This document shows positions 35,195 through 42,938 of a stretch of DNA of 64,000 bases, in pieces. How positions within the stretch are numbered: the stretch's first letter is position 1; every line of letters starts with the position of its first letter. The stretch is from contig NZ_JAAGWK010000035.1 of NCBI RefSeq assembly GCF_010685995.1, positions 21,459 to 85,458 on the forward strand, read 5' to 3'. The position numbers and the translations under genes were made by a program. Under the pieces are notes generated by a model that saw only the letters and a program-made list of their open reading frames with translations, was not told the origin of the DNA and searched no databases. The DNA is from Goekera deserti (lineage in GTDB: Bacteria; Actinomycetota; Actinomycetes; Mycobacteriales; Geodermatophilaceae).

Positions 35195-37444
35195 ATGCCC
35201 CAGGACCAGCCCGCCACGCTCGCCGCCTGGTTGCGCACCCGCAGCGACGAGCAGCTGGGCGCACTGCTGCTCGCCCGGCACGACGTCGCCCGGCCCGCGC
35301 CGTCCGACGTGGTCAGCCTGGCCAGCCGGCTCGCCGTCCCGATCTCGGTGGACCGGGCGCTGGACGAGCTGGACGCCGCCACGCTGCAGGTGCTGGACGC
35401 CGTCCTGCTGTCCGAGGGCGACGGTGTCGCGCGGGCCGAGCTGGCCGCCCTGCTCCCCGACGTGCCGGCCGAGGTGGTGCAGCGCGGTGTGCAGACCCTG
35501 ACCGAGCGCGCGCTGCTGTGGGGCGACGACGAGCTGCGAGCCCCGGAGCCGGTGCGCCGCTCGGTGCGGCACCCGGCCGGGCTGGGGCGGCGCGCGGTGG
35601 ACCTGCGGGTGCAGCTCCCCCGGGACCTGCCCGGCACGCTGGCCGAGCTGTCGGCCGAGGAGCGGGACGTGCTGCAGCGGCTGGCCGGCGACCGCCCGGT
35701 CGGCCACCTGCCCGACGGCCCGGCCACCTCCGGGTCACCGGCCCGGCGGCTGCTGCAGCTGGGCCTGCTGGCGCGCATCGACGCGGTGAACGTGGAGCTG
35801 CCGCGGGAGGTCGGGCTGGCCCTGCGCGGGGACCGGCCGCTCGGGTCGCCGCGGGTGCGCCCGGAGCCGGAGCTGCGTCGCCGCCCGCAGGCCGACGTCG
35901 ACCGGCAGGCCGCGGGTGCCGCGATGGAGGTCATCGGCCGGGTCGGTGAGCTGCTGGTGCTGCTGGAGGACGAGCCGGCCGGGCTGCTGCGCAGCGGCGG
36001 CATGGCCGTGCGGGACCAGAAGCGGCTGGCCCGCGAGCTGCACGTGCCCGAGTCCGACGCGACCTTCCTGGCCGAGCTGGCCTTCGCCGCCGGCCTGCTG
36101 GACGTCGGCGGGGCGCACCGCGACGAGTGGCTGCCCACCCGGGCCTACGACCTGTGGCGCGAGCAGGACCTGCCCACCCGCTGGGCCACCCTGGTGTGGG
36201 GCTGGCTGACCAGCGTGCGGCTGCCGTCGCTGGTGGGTCAGCGCACCGTCGCCGGCAAGGCGGTCAACGCGCTGTCCCCGGACATCGTGCGGCAGACCGC
36301 GCCCGCCGTCCGCCGGTCGGCGCTGGCCGCGCTGGCCGAGACCCCGCCCGGCAGCGGGCTGACCCCGGACGACCTGCTGACGGTGCTGCGCTGGCGCACC
36401 CCGCGCCGGGCCGACCGGCTGGCCCCGGTGCCGGCCGTGCTCGCCGAGGCCGACCGGCTGGGCATCAGCGTCGGCGGCGTGCTCGCCGGGGCCGGCCGGC
36501 TGCTGCTCACCGACGGGGAGGACGGCGCCGCGGACGGGGTGCGCGAGCTGCTGCCCGAGCCACTGGACCACGTGCTGGCCCAGCCCGACCTCTCCCTGGT
36601 CGCGCCCGGTCCGCTGGTCGCCGAGCTGGCCACCACGCTGGCCGTGGTCGCCGACGTCGAGTCCTCCGGCGGCGCGACGGTGTACCGGGTGTCCGACGCC
36701 AGCGTGCGGCGGGCGCTGGACCGCGGCTGGTCGGCCACCGACCTGCACGAGTTCTTCGCCCGGGCCTCCCGCACGCCGGTGCCGCAGGCACTGGACTACC
36801 TGGTCGACGACGTCGCCCGCCAGCACGGCCGGCTCCGGGTCGGCTCGATCGAGTGCTACGTGCGCTCCGACGACCACGGGTTGCTGTCCCAGGTGCTCGG
36901 CGACCGGCGCACCGCCCCCGCCGAGCTGCGCCGGCTGGCCCCCGGCGTCCTGGTGAGCGGGCTGCAGGCCGACGAGGTGCTGTCGGTGCTGCGCTCATCC
37001 GGCTACGCCCCGGCCGGTGAGTCCTCCGGCGGTGCGGTGCTGACCCGGCCGCCGGCCAAGCCGCGGGCCGCCGGGCGCCGCCCCGGCTCGTCGGCGCCGC
37101 CGACCGCCCCCCGGCCGATGGCCCCGGGCGACGTGACGGCGACCGTGCGGGAGATCCGCGCCGGCGACGCCGCGCTGGCCGCCCGCCGCACCGACCCGGT
37201 GCGCCAGATCCCCGGCGTGACCACCGCCAGCACGCTGGAGCTGCTGTCCCGCGCGGTCGCCGACGGGCTGCCGGTGTGGCTGGGCTACGTGGACGCCGCC
37301 GGCAGCGGCAGCCAGCGGGTGGTGCGGCCGTCGTCCCTGGTGGGCGGGTTCCTGCAGGGCTTCGACGAGGGCCGCGGGGAGAACCGGACCTTCGCGGTGC
37401 ACAGGATCACCTCGGTGGCCCTGGTCACCGAGGCCACCGGCTGA
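35195..37444 (+). CDS. Helicase-associated (Helicase_C_3) domain protein, XPB partner
   Basis: 749 aa. An alpha-helical N-terminal half begins 'TLAAWLRTRSDEQLGALLLA'. A region around residues ~450-600 carries the Helicase_C_3 pattern ('VLAQPDLSLVAPGPLVAELA', 'VSDASVRRALDRGWSATDLH', 'VRSDDHGLLSQVLGDRR'). The C-terminal ~90 residues are WYL-like ('GLPVWLGYVDAAGS', 'VHRITSVALVTE'). No Walker motifs, so it is not itself a helicase. In mycobacteria the homologue Rv0862c lies beside the XPB helicase Rv0861c; here XPB is 1.5 kb downstream in the same direction. Likely works with XPB in repair or transcription-linked DNA unwinding (inference). Confidence 0.85.
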   Translation: MPQDQPATLAAWLRTRSDEQLGALLLARHDVARPAPSDVVSLASRLAVPISVDRALDELDAATLQVLDAVLLSEGDGVARAELAALLPDVPAEVVQRGVQTLTERALLWGDDELRAPEPVRRSVRHPAGLGRRAVDLRVQLPRDLPGTLAELSAEERDVLQRLAGDRPVGHLPDGPATSGSPARRLLQLGLLARIDAVNVELPREVGLALRGDRPLGSPRVRPEPELRRRPQADVDRQAAGAAMEVIGRVGELLVLLEDEPAGLLRSGGMAVRDQKRLARELHVPESDATFLAELAFAAGLLDVGGAHRDEWLPTRAYDLWREQDLPTRWATLVWGWLTSVRLPSLVGQRTVAGKAVNALSPDIVRQTAPAVRRSALAALAETPPGSGLTPDDLLTVLRWRTPRRADRLAPVPAVLAEADRLGISVGGVLAGAGRLLLTDGEDGAADGVRELLPEPLDHVLAQPDLSLVAPGPLVAELATTLAVVADVESSGGATVYRVSDASVRRALDRGWSATDLHEFFARASRTPVPQALDYLVDDVARQHGRLRVGSIECYVRSDDHGLLSQVLGDRRTAPAELRRLAPGVLVSGLQADEVLSVLRSSGYAPAGESSGGAVLTRPPAKPRAAGRRPGSSAPPTAPRPMAPGDVTATVREIRAGDAALAARRTDPVRQIPGVTTASTLELLSRAVADGLPVWLGYVDAAGSGSQRVVRPSSLVGGFLQGFDEGRGENRTFAVHRITSVALVTEATG

Positions 37445-37572
37445 GGCTGCCCCGACCGGGGTCCTGCGGGAATGCAAGGCCTGCTCTCGGCATTGTCCGG
37501 GACAGTTGCTCCGCGAGAAGACCTGGACAGGCGGGTCAGGGGGGCCGCCGGAGTGGGCACCGAGGACCGGAC

Positions 37573-38847
37573 ATGGACGAGAGCGTCGCGAGTGGGTTGA
37601 CCAGGGCACTGGGAACGGTGCTGGGCACGGCAGAGCTGCCGGTGCGGCTGCGCGGCTGGGACGGGTCGGAGGCGGGTCCGCCGGACGCCCCGATGATCTC
37701 GGTCCGGTCGCCGCTGGCCCTGCGGCGGATGGTCTGGTCGCCCGGGCAGCTCGGCCTGGGCCGGGCCTACGTCGCCGGTGAGATCGACGTCGAGGGCGAC
37801 GTGTACGCGGCGTTCGCCGCGCTGAGCTCGGCGGGCAAGCTGGCCGAGAAGGGCGCCTTCCGCGCCGCCACGCTGCACGACCGGTGGGAGCTGGCCCGCA
37901 CCGCGGCTCAGCTGCACGCCCTGAGCCCGGAGCCCGCGCCGCCGCCGGAGGAGGCCCCGGTCGGGCGCGGCCGCCGGCACAGCCGCGGCCGGGACGCCGC
38001 CGCGATCTCCCACCACTACGACGTCGGCAACGACTTCTACGCCCTGGTGCTCGGCCCGTCGATGGTCTACTCCTGCGCCGTCTGGGAGTCCCCCGAGGTC
38101 GGTCTGGACGCCGCCCAGGAGGCCAAGCTGGACCTGGTCTGCCGCAAGCTCGGGCTCGGACCGGACAGCCGGCTGCTCGACGTCGGGTGCGGCTGGGGCA
38201 GCCTGGCCGTGCACGCGGCCGGGCGGTACGGCGCCCGGGTGGTGGGCATCACGCTGTCGGTGGAGCAGGCCGAGCTGGCCCGCAAGCGGGTCGCCGACGC
38301 GGGGCTGACCGACCGGGTCGAGATCCGGGTGCAGGACTACCGACTGGTGCCGGACGGCCCCTACGACGCGATCAGCTCGATCGGCATGGCCGAGCACGTG
38401 GGCCGGGCCGAGCTGCCCGGGTACGTGGCCCGGCTGTGGGGCCTGCTGCGTCCCGGCGGGCGGCTGCTGAACCACGCCATCGCCTTCAACGCCGGGGAGA
38501 ACCAGTGGAACCCCGACTCCTTCATCGCCCGCTACGTCTTCCCCGACGGCGAACTGGTCGGCATGGCCACGATGGTCGGCGCCCTGGAGGCCGGCGGCTT
38601 CGAGGTGCTGGACGTCGAGGCACTGCGCCGGCACTACGCGCTCACCCTGCGCGCGTGGGTGGCGAACCTGGAGGCGCACTGGGACGCCGCGGTGGCGGCG
38701 ACCAGCGAGGGCCGCGCCCGGGTGTGGCGGCTCTACATGGCCGCCAGCGCCCTCGGGTTCGAGAACGGCTCGCTGGGCGTCAACCAGGTGCTGGTGCGCC
38801 GGCCCGGGCCGGTGGAGCCCCCGCTCCGCCGCACCGAGTGGGTCTGA
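37573..38847 (+). CDS. Cyclopropane-fatty-acyl-phospholipid synthase-like SAM methyltransferase
   Basis: 424 aa. An N-terminal ~110-residue lipid-binding region ('LALRRMVWSPGQLGLGRAYV', 'GEIDVEGDVYAAF') is followed by the methyltransferase core: 'ISHHYDVGNDFYALVLGPSM', SAM motif I 'LLDVGCGWGSLAVHAA', 'GITLSVEQAELARKR' and 'SIGMAEHVG'. Enzymes of this family add a methylene or methyl group across the double bond of membrane acyl chains. ATG 37573 starts the homology. It lies between the two helicase-related genes in the same direction with its own 128-bp upstream gap. Confidence 0.9.
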   Translation: MDESVASGLTRALGTVLGTAELPVRLRGWDGSEAGPPDAPMISVRSPLALRRMVWSPGQLGLGRAYVAGEIDVEGDVYAAFAALSSAGKLAEKGAFRAATLHDRWELARTAAQLHALSPEPAPPPEEAPVGRGRRHSRGRDAAAISHHYDVGNDFYALVLGPSMVYSCAVWESPEVGLDAAQEAKLDLVCRKLGLGPDSRLLDVGCGWGSLAVHAAGRYGARVVGITLSVEQAELARKRVADAGLTDRVEIRVQDYRLVPDGPYDAISSIGMAEHVGRAELPGYVARLWGLLRPGGRLLNHAIAFNAGENQWNPDSFIARYVFPDGELVGMATMVGALEAGGFEVLDVEALRRHYALTLRAWVANLEAHWDAAVAATSEGRARVWRLYMAASALGFENGSLGVNQVLVRRPGPVEPPLRRTEWV

Positions 38848-38909
38848 GGGAAGCGCAGGTGACCCGCTGACCGTGCCCGCGGCGGGAAGGTCGACGCCGC
38901 GGGCGCGGT

Positions 38910-38915
38910 TACCGT
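38910..38915 (+). promoter_or_regulatory. Probable -10 box of the XPB helicase gene (leaderless)
   Basis: TACCGT ends 6 bp before GTG 38922; this spacing favours 38922 over the adjacent GTG 38919. Confidence 0.5.
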
Positions 38916-38921
38916 GGCGTG

Positions 38922-40607
38922 GTGACTGATGGCCCCCTGATCGTCCAGTCCGACAAGACCCTGCTGCTCGAGGTCGACCACCCGCTGGCCAAGGAGTGCC
39001 GCTCGGCGATCGCGCCGTTCGCGGAACTCGAGCGCTCGCCCGAGCACGTGCACACCTACCGGGTGACGCCGCTGGCGCTGTGGAACGCCCGGGCGGCCGG
39101 CCACGACGCCGAGCAGGTGGTCGACGCGCTGGTCCGCTTCTCCCGCTACCCCGTGCCGCACGCCCTGCTGGTCGACGTGGCCGACACGATGGACCGCTAC
39201 GGCCGGCTCACCCTGGCCAACAACCCGGTGCACGGCCTGGTGCTCACCACCACCGACCGTGCCGTGCTGGAGGAGGTCGTCCGCAGCAAGCGGGTCGCCC
39301 CGATGCTCGGCGCCCGGATCGACGCCGACTCGATCGTGGTGCACCCCTCCGAGCGCGGCCGGCTCAAGCAGGCGCTGCTCAAGGTCGGCTGGCCGGCCGA
39401 GGACCTCGCCGGCTACGTCGACGGCCAGGCCCACCCGATCGAGCTCGACCAGAGCGGCTGGCAGCTGCGGGACTACCAGCAGCAGGCCGTCGACGGGTTC
39501 TGGGCCGGCGGGTCCGGCGTCGTCGTCCTGCCGTGCGGGGCGGGCAAGACCCTGGTCGGCGCCGCGGCGATGGCCGAGGCGAAGGCGACCACGCTGATCC
39601 TGGTCACCAACACCGTCTCCGGCCGGCAGTGGAAGCGGGAGCTGATCGCCCGCACCTCGCTGACCGAGGAGGAGATCGGCGAGTACTCCGGCGAGCGCAA
39701 GGAGATCCGCCCGGTCACCATCGCCACCTACCAGGTGATCACCACCCGCCGGAAGGGCGAGTACCGGCACCTGGACCTCTTCGACGCCCAGGACTGGGGC
39801 CTGATCGTGTACGACGAGGTGCACCTGCTGCCGGCGCCGATCTTCCGGCTGACCGCCGACCTGCAGTCCCGCCGCCGGCTCGGGCTGACCGCGACGCTGG
39901 TCCGCGAGGACGGCCGGGAGGACGACGTCTTCTCCCTGATCGGGCCCAAGCGCTACGACGCCCCGTGGCGCGACATCGAGGCCCAGGGCCACATCGCGCC
40001 CGCCGAGTGCATCGAGGTCAGGGTCTCCATGGACGACGAGGAGCGGATGACCTACGCCGTCGCCGAGCCGGAGGACCGCTACAAGATCGCGGCGACGTCG
40101 GCGTCCAAGATGCCGGTGATCAAGCGGATCCTGGAGCGGCACCCCGACGAGCACTCCCTGGTGATCGGCGCCTACCTCGACCAGCTCGACGCGCTCGGGG
40201 TGGCCCTGGACGCCCCGGTCATCCAGGGCTCGACGCCGAACAAGGAGCGCGAGCGGCTGTTCCAGGCGTTCCGCACCGGCGAGATCCGCACGCTGGTGGT
40301 GTCCAAGGTGGCCAACTTCTCCATCGACCTGCCCGAGGCCGCGGTCGCGGTGCAGGTGTCGGGCACCTTCGGCTCCCGGCAGGAGGAGGCCCAGCGGCTC
40401 GGCCGGGTGCTGCGCCCCAAGGCCGACGGCCGGCAGGCGCACTTCTACTCCGTGGTCGCCCGGGACACCCTGGACAGCGAGTACTCCGCGCACCGGCAGC
40501 GGTTCCTCGCCGAGCAGGGCTACGCCTACACGATCATCGACGCCGCCGACCTGGCCGGCCCGGGTGAGGTCAACGGCCCCGACTGGGTGGACGAGCCCGC
40601 CGACTGA
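38922..40607 (+). CDS. DNA repair helicase XPB (ERCC3-like, SF2)
   Basis: 561 aa. 3'-to-5' SF2 DNA helicase. The N-terminal damage-recognition-like region (residues ~1-170) is followed by Q/motif I 'LRDYQQQAVDGFWAG' and 'LPCGAGKTLVGAAAM', motif II 'VYDEVHLLPAPIFRL' (DEVH), motif III 'GLTATLVRED', then motifs IV-VI with 'VIGAYLDQLDALG', 'TLVVSKVANFSIDLPEA' and 'EEAQRLGRVLRPK'. The RED motif of XPB is visible in 'LVREDGREDD'. It is the bacterial homologue of the eukaryotic TFIIH subunit; the bacterial role is presumed nucleotide excision repair. Confidence 0.95.
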   Translation: MTDGPLIVQSDKTLLLEVDHPLAKECRSAIAPFAELERSPEHVHTYRVTPLALWNARAAGHDAEQVVDALVRFSRYPVPHALLVDVADTMDRYGRLTLANNPVHGLVLTTTDRAVLEEVVRSKRVAPMLGARIDADSIVVHPSERGRLKQALLKVGWPAEDLAGYVDGQAHPIELDQSGWQLRDYQQQAVDGFWAGGSGVVVLPCGAGKTLVGAAAMAEAKATTLILVTNTVSGRQWKRELIARTSLTEEEIGEYSGERKEIRPVTIATYQVITTRRKGEYRHLDLFDAQDWGLIVYDEVHLLPAPIFRLTADLQSRRRLGLTATLVREDGREDDVFSLIGPKRYDAPWRDIEAQGHIAPAECIEVRVSMDDEERMTYAVAEPEDRYKIAATSASKMPVIKRILERHPDEHSLVIGAYLDQLDALGVALDAPVIQGSTPNKERERLFQAFRTGEIRTLVVSKVANFSIDLPEAAVAVQVSGTFGSRQEEAQRLGRVLRPKADGRQAHFYSVVARDTLDSEYSAHRQRFLAEQGYAYTIIDAADLAGPGEVNGPDWVDEPAD

Positions 40608-40758
40608 CAGCCCCGCCGGGGGATCCCACGCCGGCTCCGGGCCACCGGATCCCGGTACCGAGCCGAGGGCCCACGCCACGGCGACCCCGGCATGACGAGA
40701 CCGAGGTGAGCTGAGCGTCCAGGACCGGCCGAGTCGGCAATCATGCCGCACCTCCCGA

Positions 40759-40779
40759 TAGCAGGTCAGGTGCTACTTT
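40759..40779 (+). promoter_or_regulatory. vapBC promoter with overlapping operator-like inverted repeat
   Basis: TAGCA-N7-TGCTA (40759-40775) overlaps the -10 box TACTTT (40774-40779), which ends 6 bp before the antitoxin GTG. This is the expected place for autoregulation by the antitoxin/toxin complex. Confidence 0.5.
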
Positions 40780-40785
40780 GCTGCC

Positions 40786-41061
40786 GTGGAGCGCATAGGG
40801 GTACGGGAGCTGCGGCAGAACGCGAGCGTGTACCTGGCGCGGGTCAAGAGCGGCGAGACGATCGAGGTCACCGAACGGGGTGTGCTCGTGGCCCTGCTGA
40901 CCCCGCCGTCCCCGGCGGCTTCCGCGCGGGAGCGGCTCATCGCCGAGGGGCGACTGATCCCGGCCACCGGACCCCGGGTGCTCCCGCCGCGGGTCGCGCC
41001 CCCCCCGGGCCACCCGACCGCCAGCGAGGCGCTGGCCGCCGAACGCGCCGACGACCGGTGA
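40786..41061 (+). CDS. vapB: VapB/Phd-YefM-type antitoxin
   Basis: 91 aa. The N-terminal DNA-binding domain 'ERIGVRELRQNASVYLARVK' and 'GETIEVTERGVLVALLTPP' is that of type II antitoxins of the Phd/YefM fold. The Pro/Ala-rich C-terminal ~40 residues would wrap and neutralise the toxin. It starts at GTG 40786 just after its -10 box and overlaps the toxin gene by GTGA. Represses its own operon by analogy with the family. Confidence 0.9.
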   Translation: MERIGVRELRQNASVYLARVKSGETIEVTERGVLVALLTPPSPAASARERLIAEGRLIPATGPRVLPPRVAPPPGHPTASEALAAERADDR

Positions 41062-41450
41062 TCGCGTTCGACACGTCTGCGCTCGTGAAGTTGATCGTGG
41101 ACGAGGCGGAGAGCGATGCGCTGGCACGGTGGCTCGCGGCGAGACCCGACATCGGCTGGACAGCCAGCGAGCTCTGCGTCGTGGAGGTCACGCGAGCCGT
41201 CGTTCGAGCCGACCCCTCGACTCGTGAGTCGGCACGGGCCCTGCTCGATGGCATCGACCTCGTCCCGATGAGCCGCTCTCTGCTGGACCGGGCGGCTGCC
41301 CTCCGGCCGCCGGAGCTGCGGAGCCTCGACGCCGTCCACCTGGCAGCGGCCCTGGGTCTCGGCCCCGACGTCGAGGTCTTCGTCAGCTACGACCACCGGC
41401 AGGTGGACGCCGCGCACGCGGCCGGGCTGGCCACCGTCTCCCCCACCTGA
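41058..41450 (+). CDS. vapC: VapC PIN-domain ribonuclease toxin
   Basis: 130 aa PIN domain. The acidic metal-binding residues are all present: Asp5 ('IAFDTSALVKL'), Glu43 ('VVEVTRA'), Asp91 ('SLDAVHLAAAL') and Asp112 ('VSYDHRQ'). PIN toxins cut tRNA or rRNA and stop translation when the antitoxin is degraded. The GTG start overlaps the antitoxin stop. The region just downstream contains a duplication remnant and a large palindrome, suggesting local rearrangement or insertion of this module. Confidence 0.92.
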   Translation: MIAFDTSALVKLIVDEAESDALARWLAARPDIGWTASELCVVEVTRAVVRADPSTRESARALLDGIDLVPMSRSLLDRAAALRPPELRSLDAVHLAAALGLGPDVEVFVSYDHRQVDAAHAAGLATVSPT

Positions 41451-41478
41451 GCCACCGACGCCGGGAGAGCCACCGCGG

Positions 41479-41530
41479 CTCAGCGCAGGGCGACGGACAT
41501 GGGCAGCGCAGCTGTCGCGGCGAACAGCAG
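41479..41530 (-). pseudogene. Remnant of a duplicated GNAT gene 3' end
   Basis: Bases 41479-41510 match 41796-41827 (the end of the intact GNAT gene) at 29 of 32 positions, and weaker similarity runs on for a few more bases. Read on the reverse strand it ends 'MSVALR' and a TGA stop, identical to the end of the intact protein. No start or domain remains, so this is a decayed partial duplication, not a gene. Confidence 0.55.
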
Positions 41531-41690
41531 GGCCACGACGCAACCCCAGGTCCATCAGCACCTCGTCATGGCGCCGCTCCGGCGTGTGTGCAGGACCCGG
41601 CTCTGGTGCTGGACGACACCCGGGTCGTGACCCGGTCGGCAGAGGCGCGGATTCCCGCCGTCCTGACACGCGCGGCCCGCGCCCCCTGCC

Positions 41691-41760
41691 GCTCCTGCGG
41701 TGTTCCCGGCCCTCCTGCGGTGCTGCAGCACCGCAGGAGGAGGAGCGGAACCGCAGGAGC
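41691..41760. terminator. Nested palindrome between convergent vapC and GNAT genes
   Basis: 41711-41740 is a perfect 30-bp palindrome with half-site CCTCCTGCGGTGCTG. Around it, GCTCCTGCGGT (41691-41701) pairs with ACCGCAGGAGC (41750-41760). CTCCTGCGGT thus occurs four times, two in each orientation. This probably acts as a bidirectional terminator; it could also be a mobile palindromic unit. The rest of 41451-41796 holds only the GNAT remnant. Confidence 0.65.
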
Positions 41761-41796
41761 CACCGCCTTCGGTGCCGGAACACCGCTGAGGCGCCC

Positions 41797-42339
41797 TCAG
41801 CGCAGCGCGACCGACATGAGCAGCTCGTCGCGGCGGTCGTCCGGGCCGATCTGCAGCGCCCCCGGCCAGCGGCCGACGACGGTGTAGCCGAAGCGGGCGT
41901 AGAAGTCCTCCAGGCCGGTCCGGCCGCGCACCTCGATCCGCAGCAGGTCCAGGCCGAGGTCGTCACGGGCCGCGCGGTGCAGCTCGGTCACCAGCGCCCG
42001 GGCCACGCCGGTGCCGCGGGCGGCCGGGGTGGTCATCACCCGGGTGACGTGACCCCAGTGCGCGAGCACCGGGCTGGCGTTGCCGGTGAGCACCAGCCAG
42101 CCGACCAGCTCGCCGTCCCGCTCGGCGACCAGCATCCGCCGCAGGTCCCCCAGGCCGTCGGCGATCGCGTCCAGCACCGGGCGCACCACGTCGGCCGACA
42201 CGGGCAGCTGCCGGGCGAAGCCGACGGCTCCGCCCCCGTTGGCCACGTCCCGCCAGCAGGCCGTCAGCGCCGCGCGCAGCGCCGGGTCGGCCGCGGCCGG
42301 GGAGGTGAGCCAGCGGAGGGTCGGCACGGTGTGGGTCAC
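41797..42339 (-). CDS. GNAT family N-acetyltransferase
   Basis: 180 aa. The acetyl-CoA-binding motif A is 'VTRVMTTPAARGTGVARALV' with the R/Q-x-x-G-x-G/A pattern, followed by 'LGLDLLRIEVRGRTGLEDFYARFGYTVVG' split across strand and helix (Tyr in 'FYARFGY'). It transfers an acetyl group to an unknown amine; relatives act on antibiotics, amino acids or protein N-termini. GTG 42339 begins the homology. Divergent from the molybdo-oxidoreductase operon, convergent with vapC. Confidence 0.88.
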   Translation of the reverse strand: MTHTVPTLRWLTSPAAADPALRAALTACWRDVANGGGAVGFARQLPVSADVVRPVLDAIADGLGDLRRMLVAERDGELVGWLVLTGNASPVLAHWGHVTRVMTTPAARGTGVARALVTELHRAARDDLGLDLLRIEVRGRTGLEDFYARFGYTVVGRWPGALQIGPDDRRDELLMSVALR

Positions 42340-42428
42340 GCCCGCAGCCTGGCAGAGCCGCCCCGGCGACCCGTTGCCCACTACAACGCTGTCGTTTGGT
42401 GAGCCCCCGGGAGGGCACCACGGCTGCC

Positions 42429-42938
42429 ATGGACGCCGAGATCTCGCTGCGGGTCGACGGGCAGGCCCACCGGCTGACCGTGGACACCCGGACCACGCTG
42501 CTGGACGCGATGCGCGAGCGGCTGGGTGTCACCAGCCCGAAGAAGGGCTGCGACCACGGCCAGTGCGGGGCCTGCACCGTGCTGCTGGACGGCGAGCGGC
42601 AGTTGCCCTGCCTCGCCCTGGCGGTCGCCCACGACGGCGCGGAGATCACCACCGCCGACGGCCTGGCCCCGCCCGGTGAGCTGCACCCGGTCCAGCAGGC
42701 GTTCCTGGACCAGGACGCCTTCCAGTGCGGTTACTGCACCCCGGGCCAGGTGTGCTCGGCGGTGGCCGTGCTCGACGAGGTGGCCCGTGGCTGGCCCAGC
42801 CACGCCAGCACCGACCTGACCGCCGACCCGGAGCTGGACCACGACGAGGTCTCCGAGCGGATGAGCGGCAACCTCTGCCGCTGCGCCGCCTACGTCAACA
42901 TCGTCCCGGCCGTGCAGCAGGCCGGAGGTCGGTCGTGA
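42429..42938 (+). CDS. paoA: Aldehyde/xanthine oxidoreductase [2Fe-2S] subunit
   Basis: 169 aa electron-transfer subunit. It has a plant-type ferredoxin cluster ('GCDHGQCGACTVLLDG' and an upstream Cys-less strand) and a second helical [2Fe-2S] cluster with 'FQCGYCTPGQVC' and 'NLCRCAAYVNI'. This is the standard small subunit of molybdenum hydroxylases. ATG 42429. It is the first of three coupled genes (GTGA overlap with the FAD subunit). No signal peptide is seen here, unlike periplasmic E. coli PaoA, so the complex may be cytoplasmic. Confidence 0.92.
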   Translation: MDAEISLRVDGQAHRLTVDTRTTLLDAMRERLGVTSPKKGCDHGQCGACTVLLDGERQLPCLALAVAHDGAEITTADGLAPPGELHPVQQAFLDQDAFQCGYCTPGQVCSAVAVLDEVARGWPSHASTDLTADPELDHDEVSERMSGNLCRCAAYVNIVPAVQQAGGRS

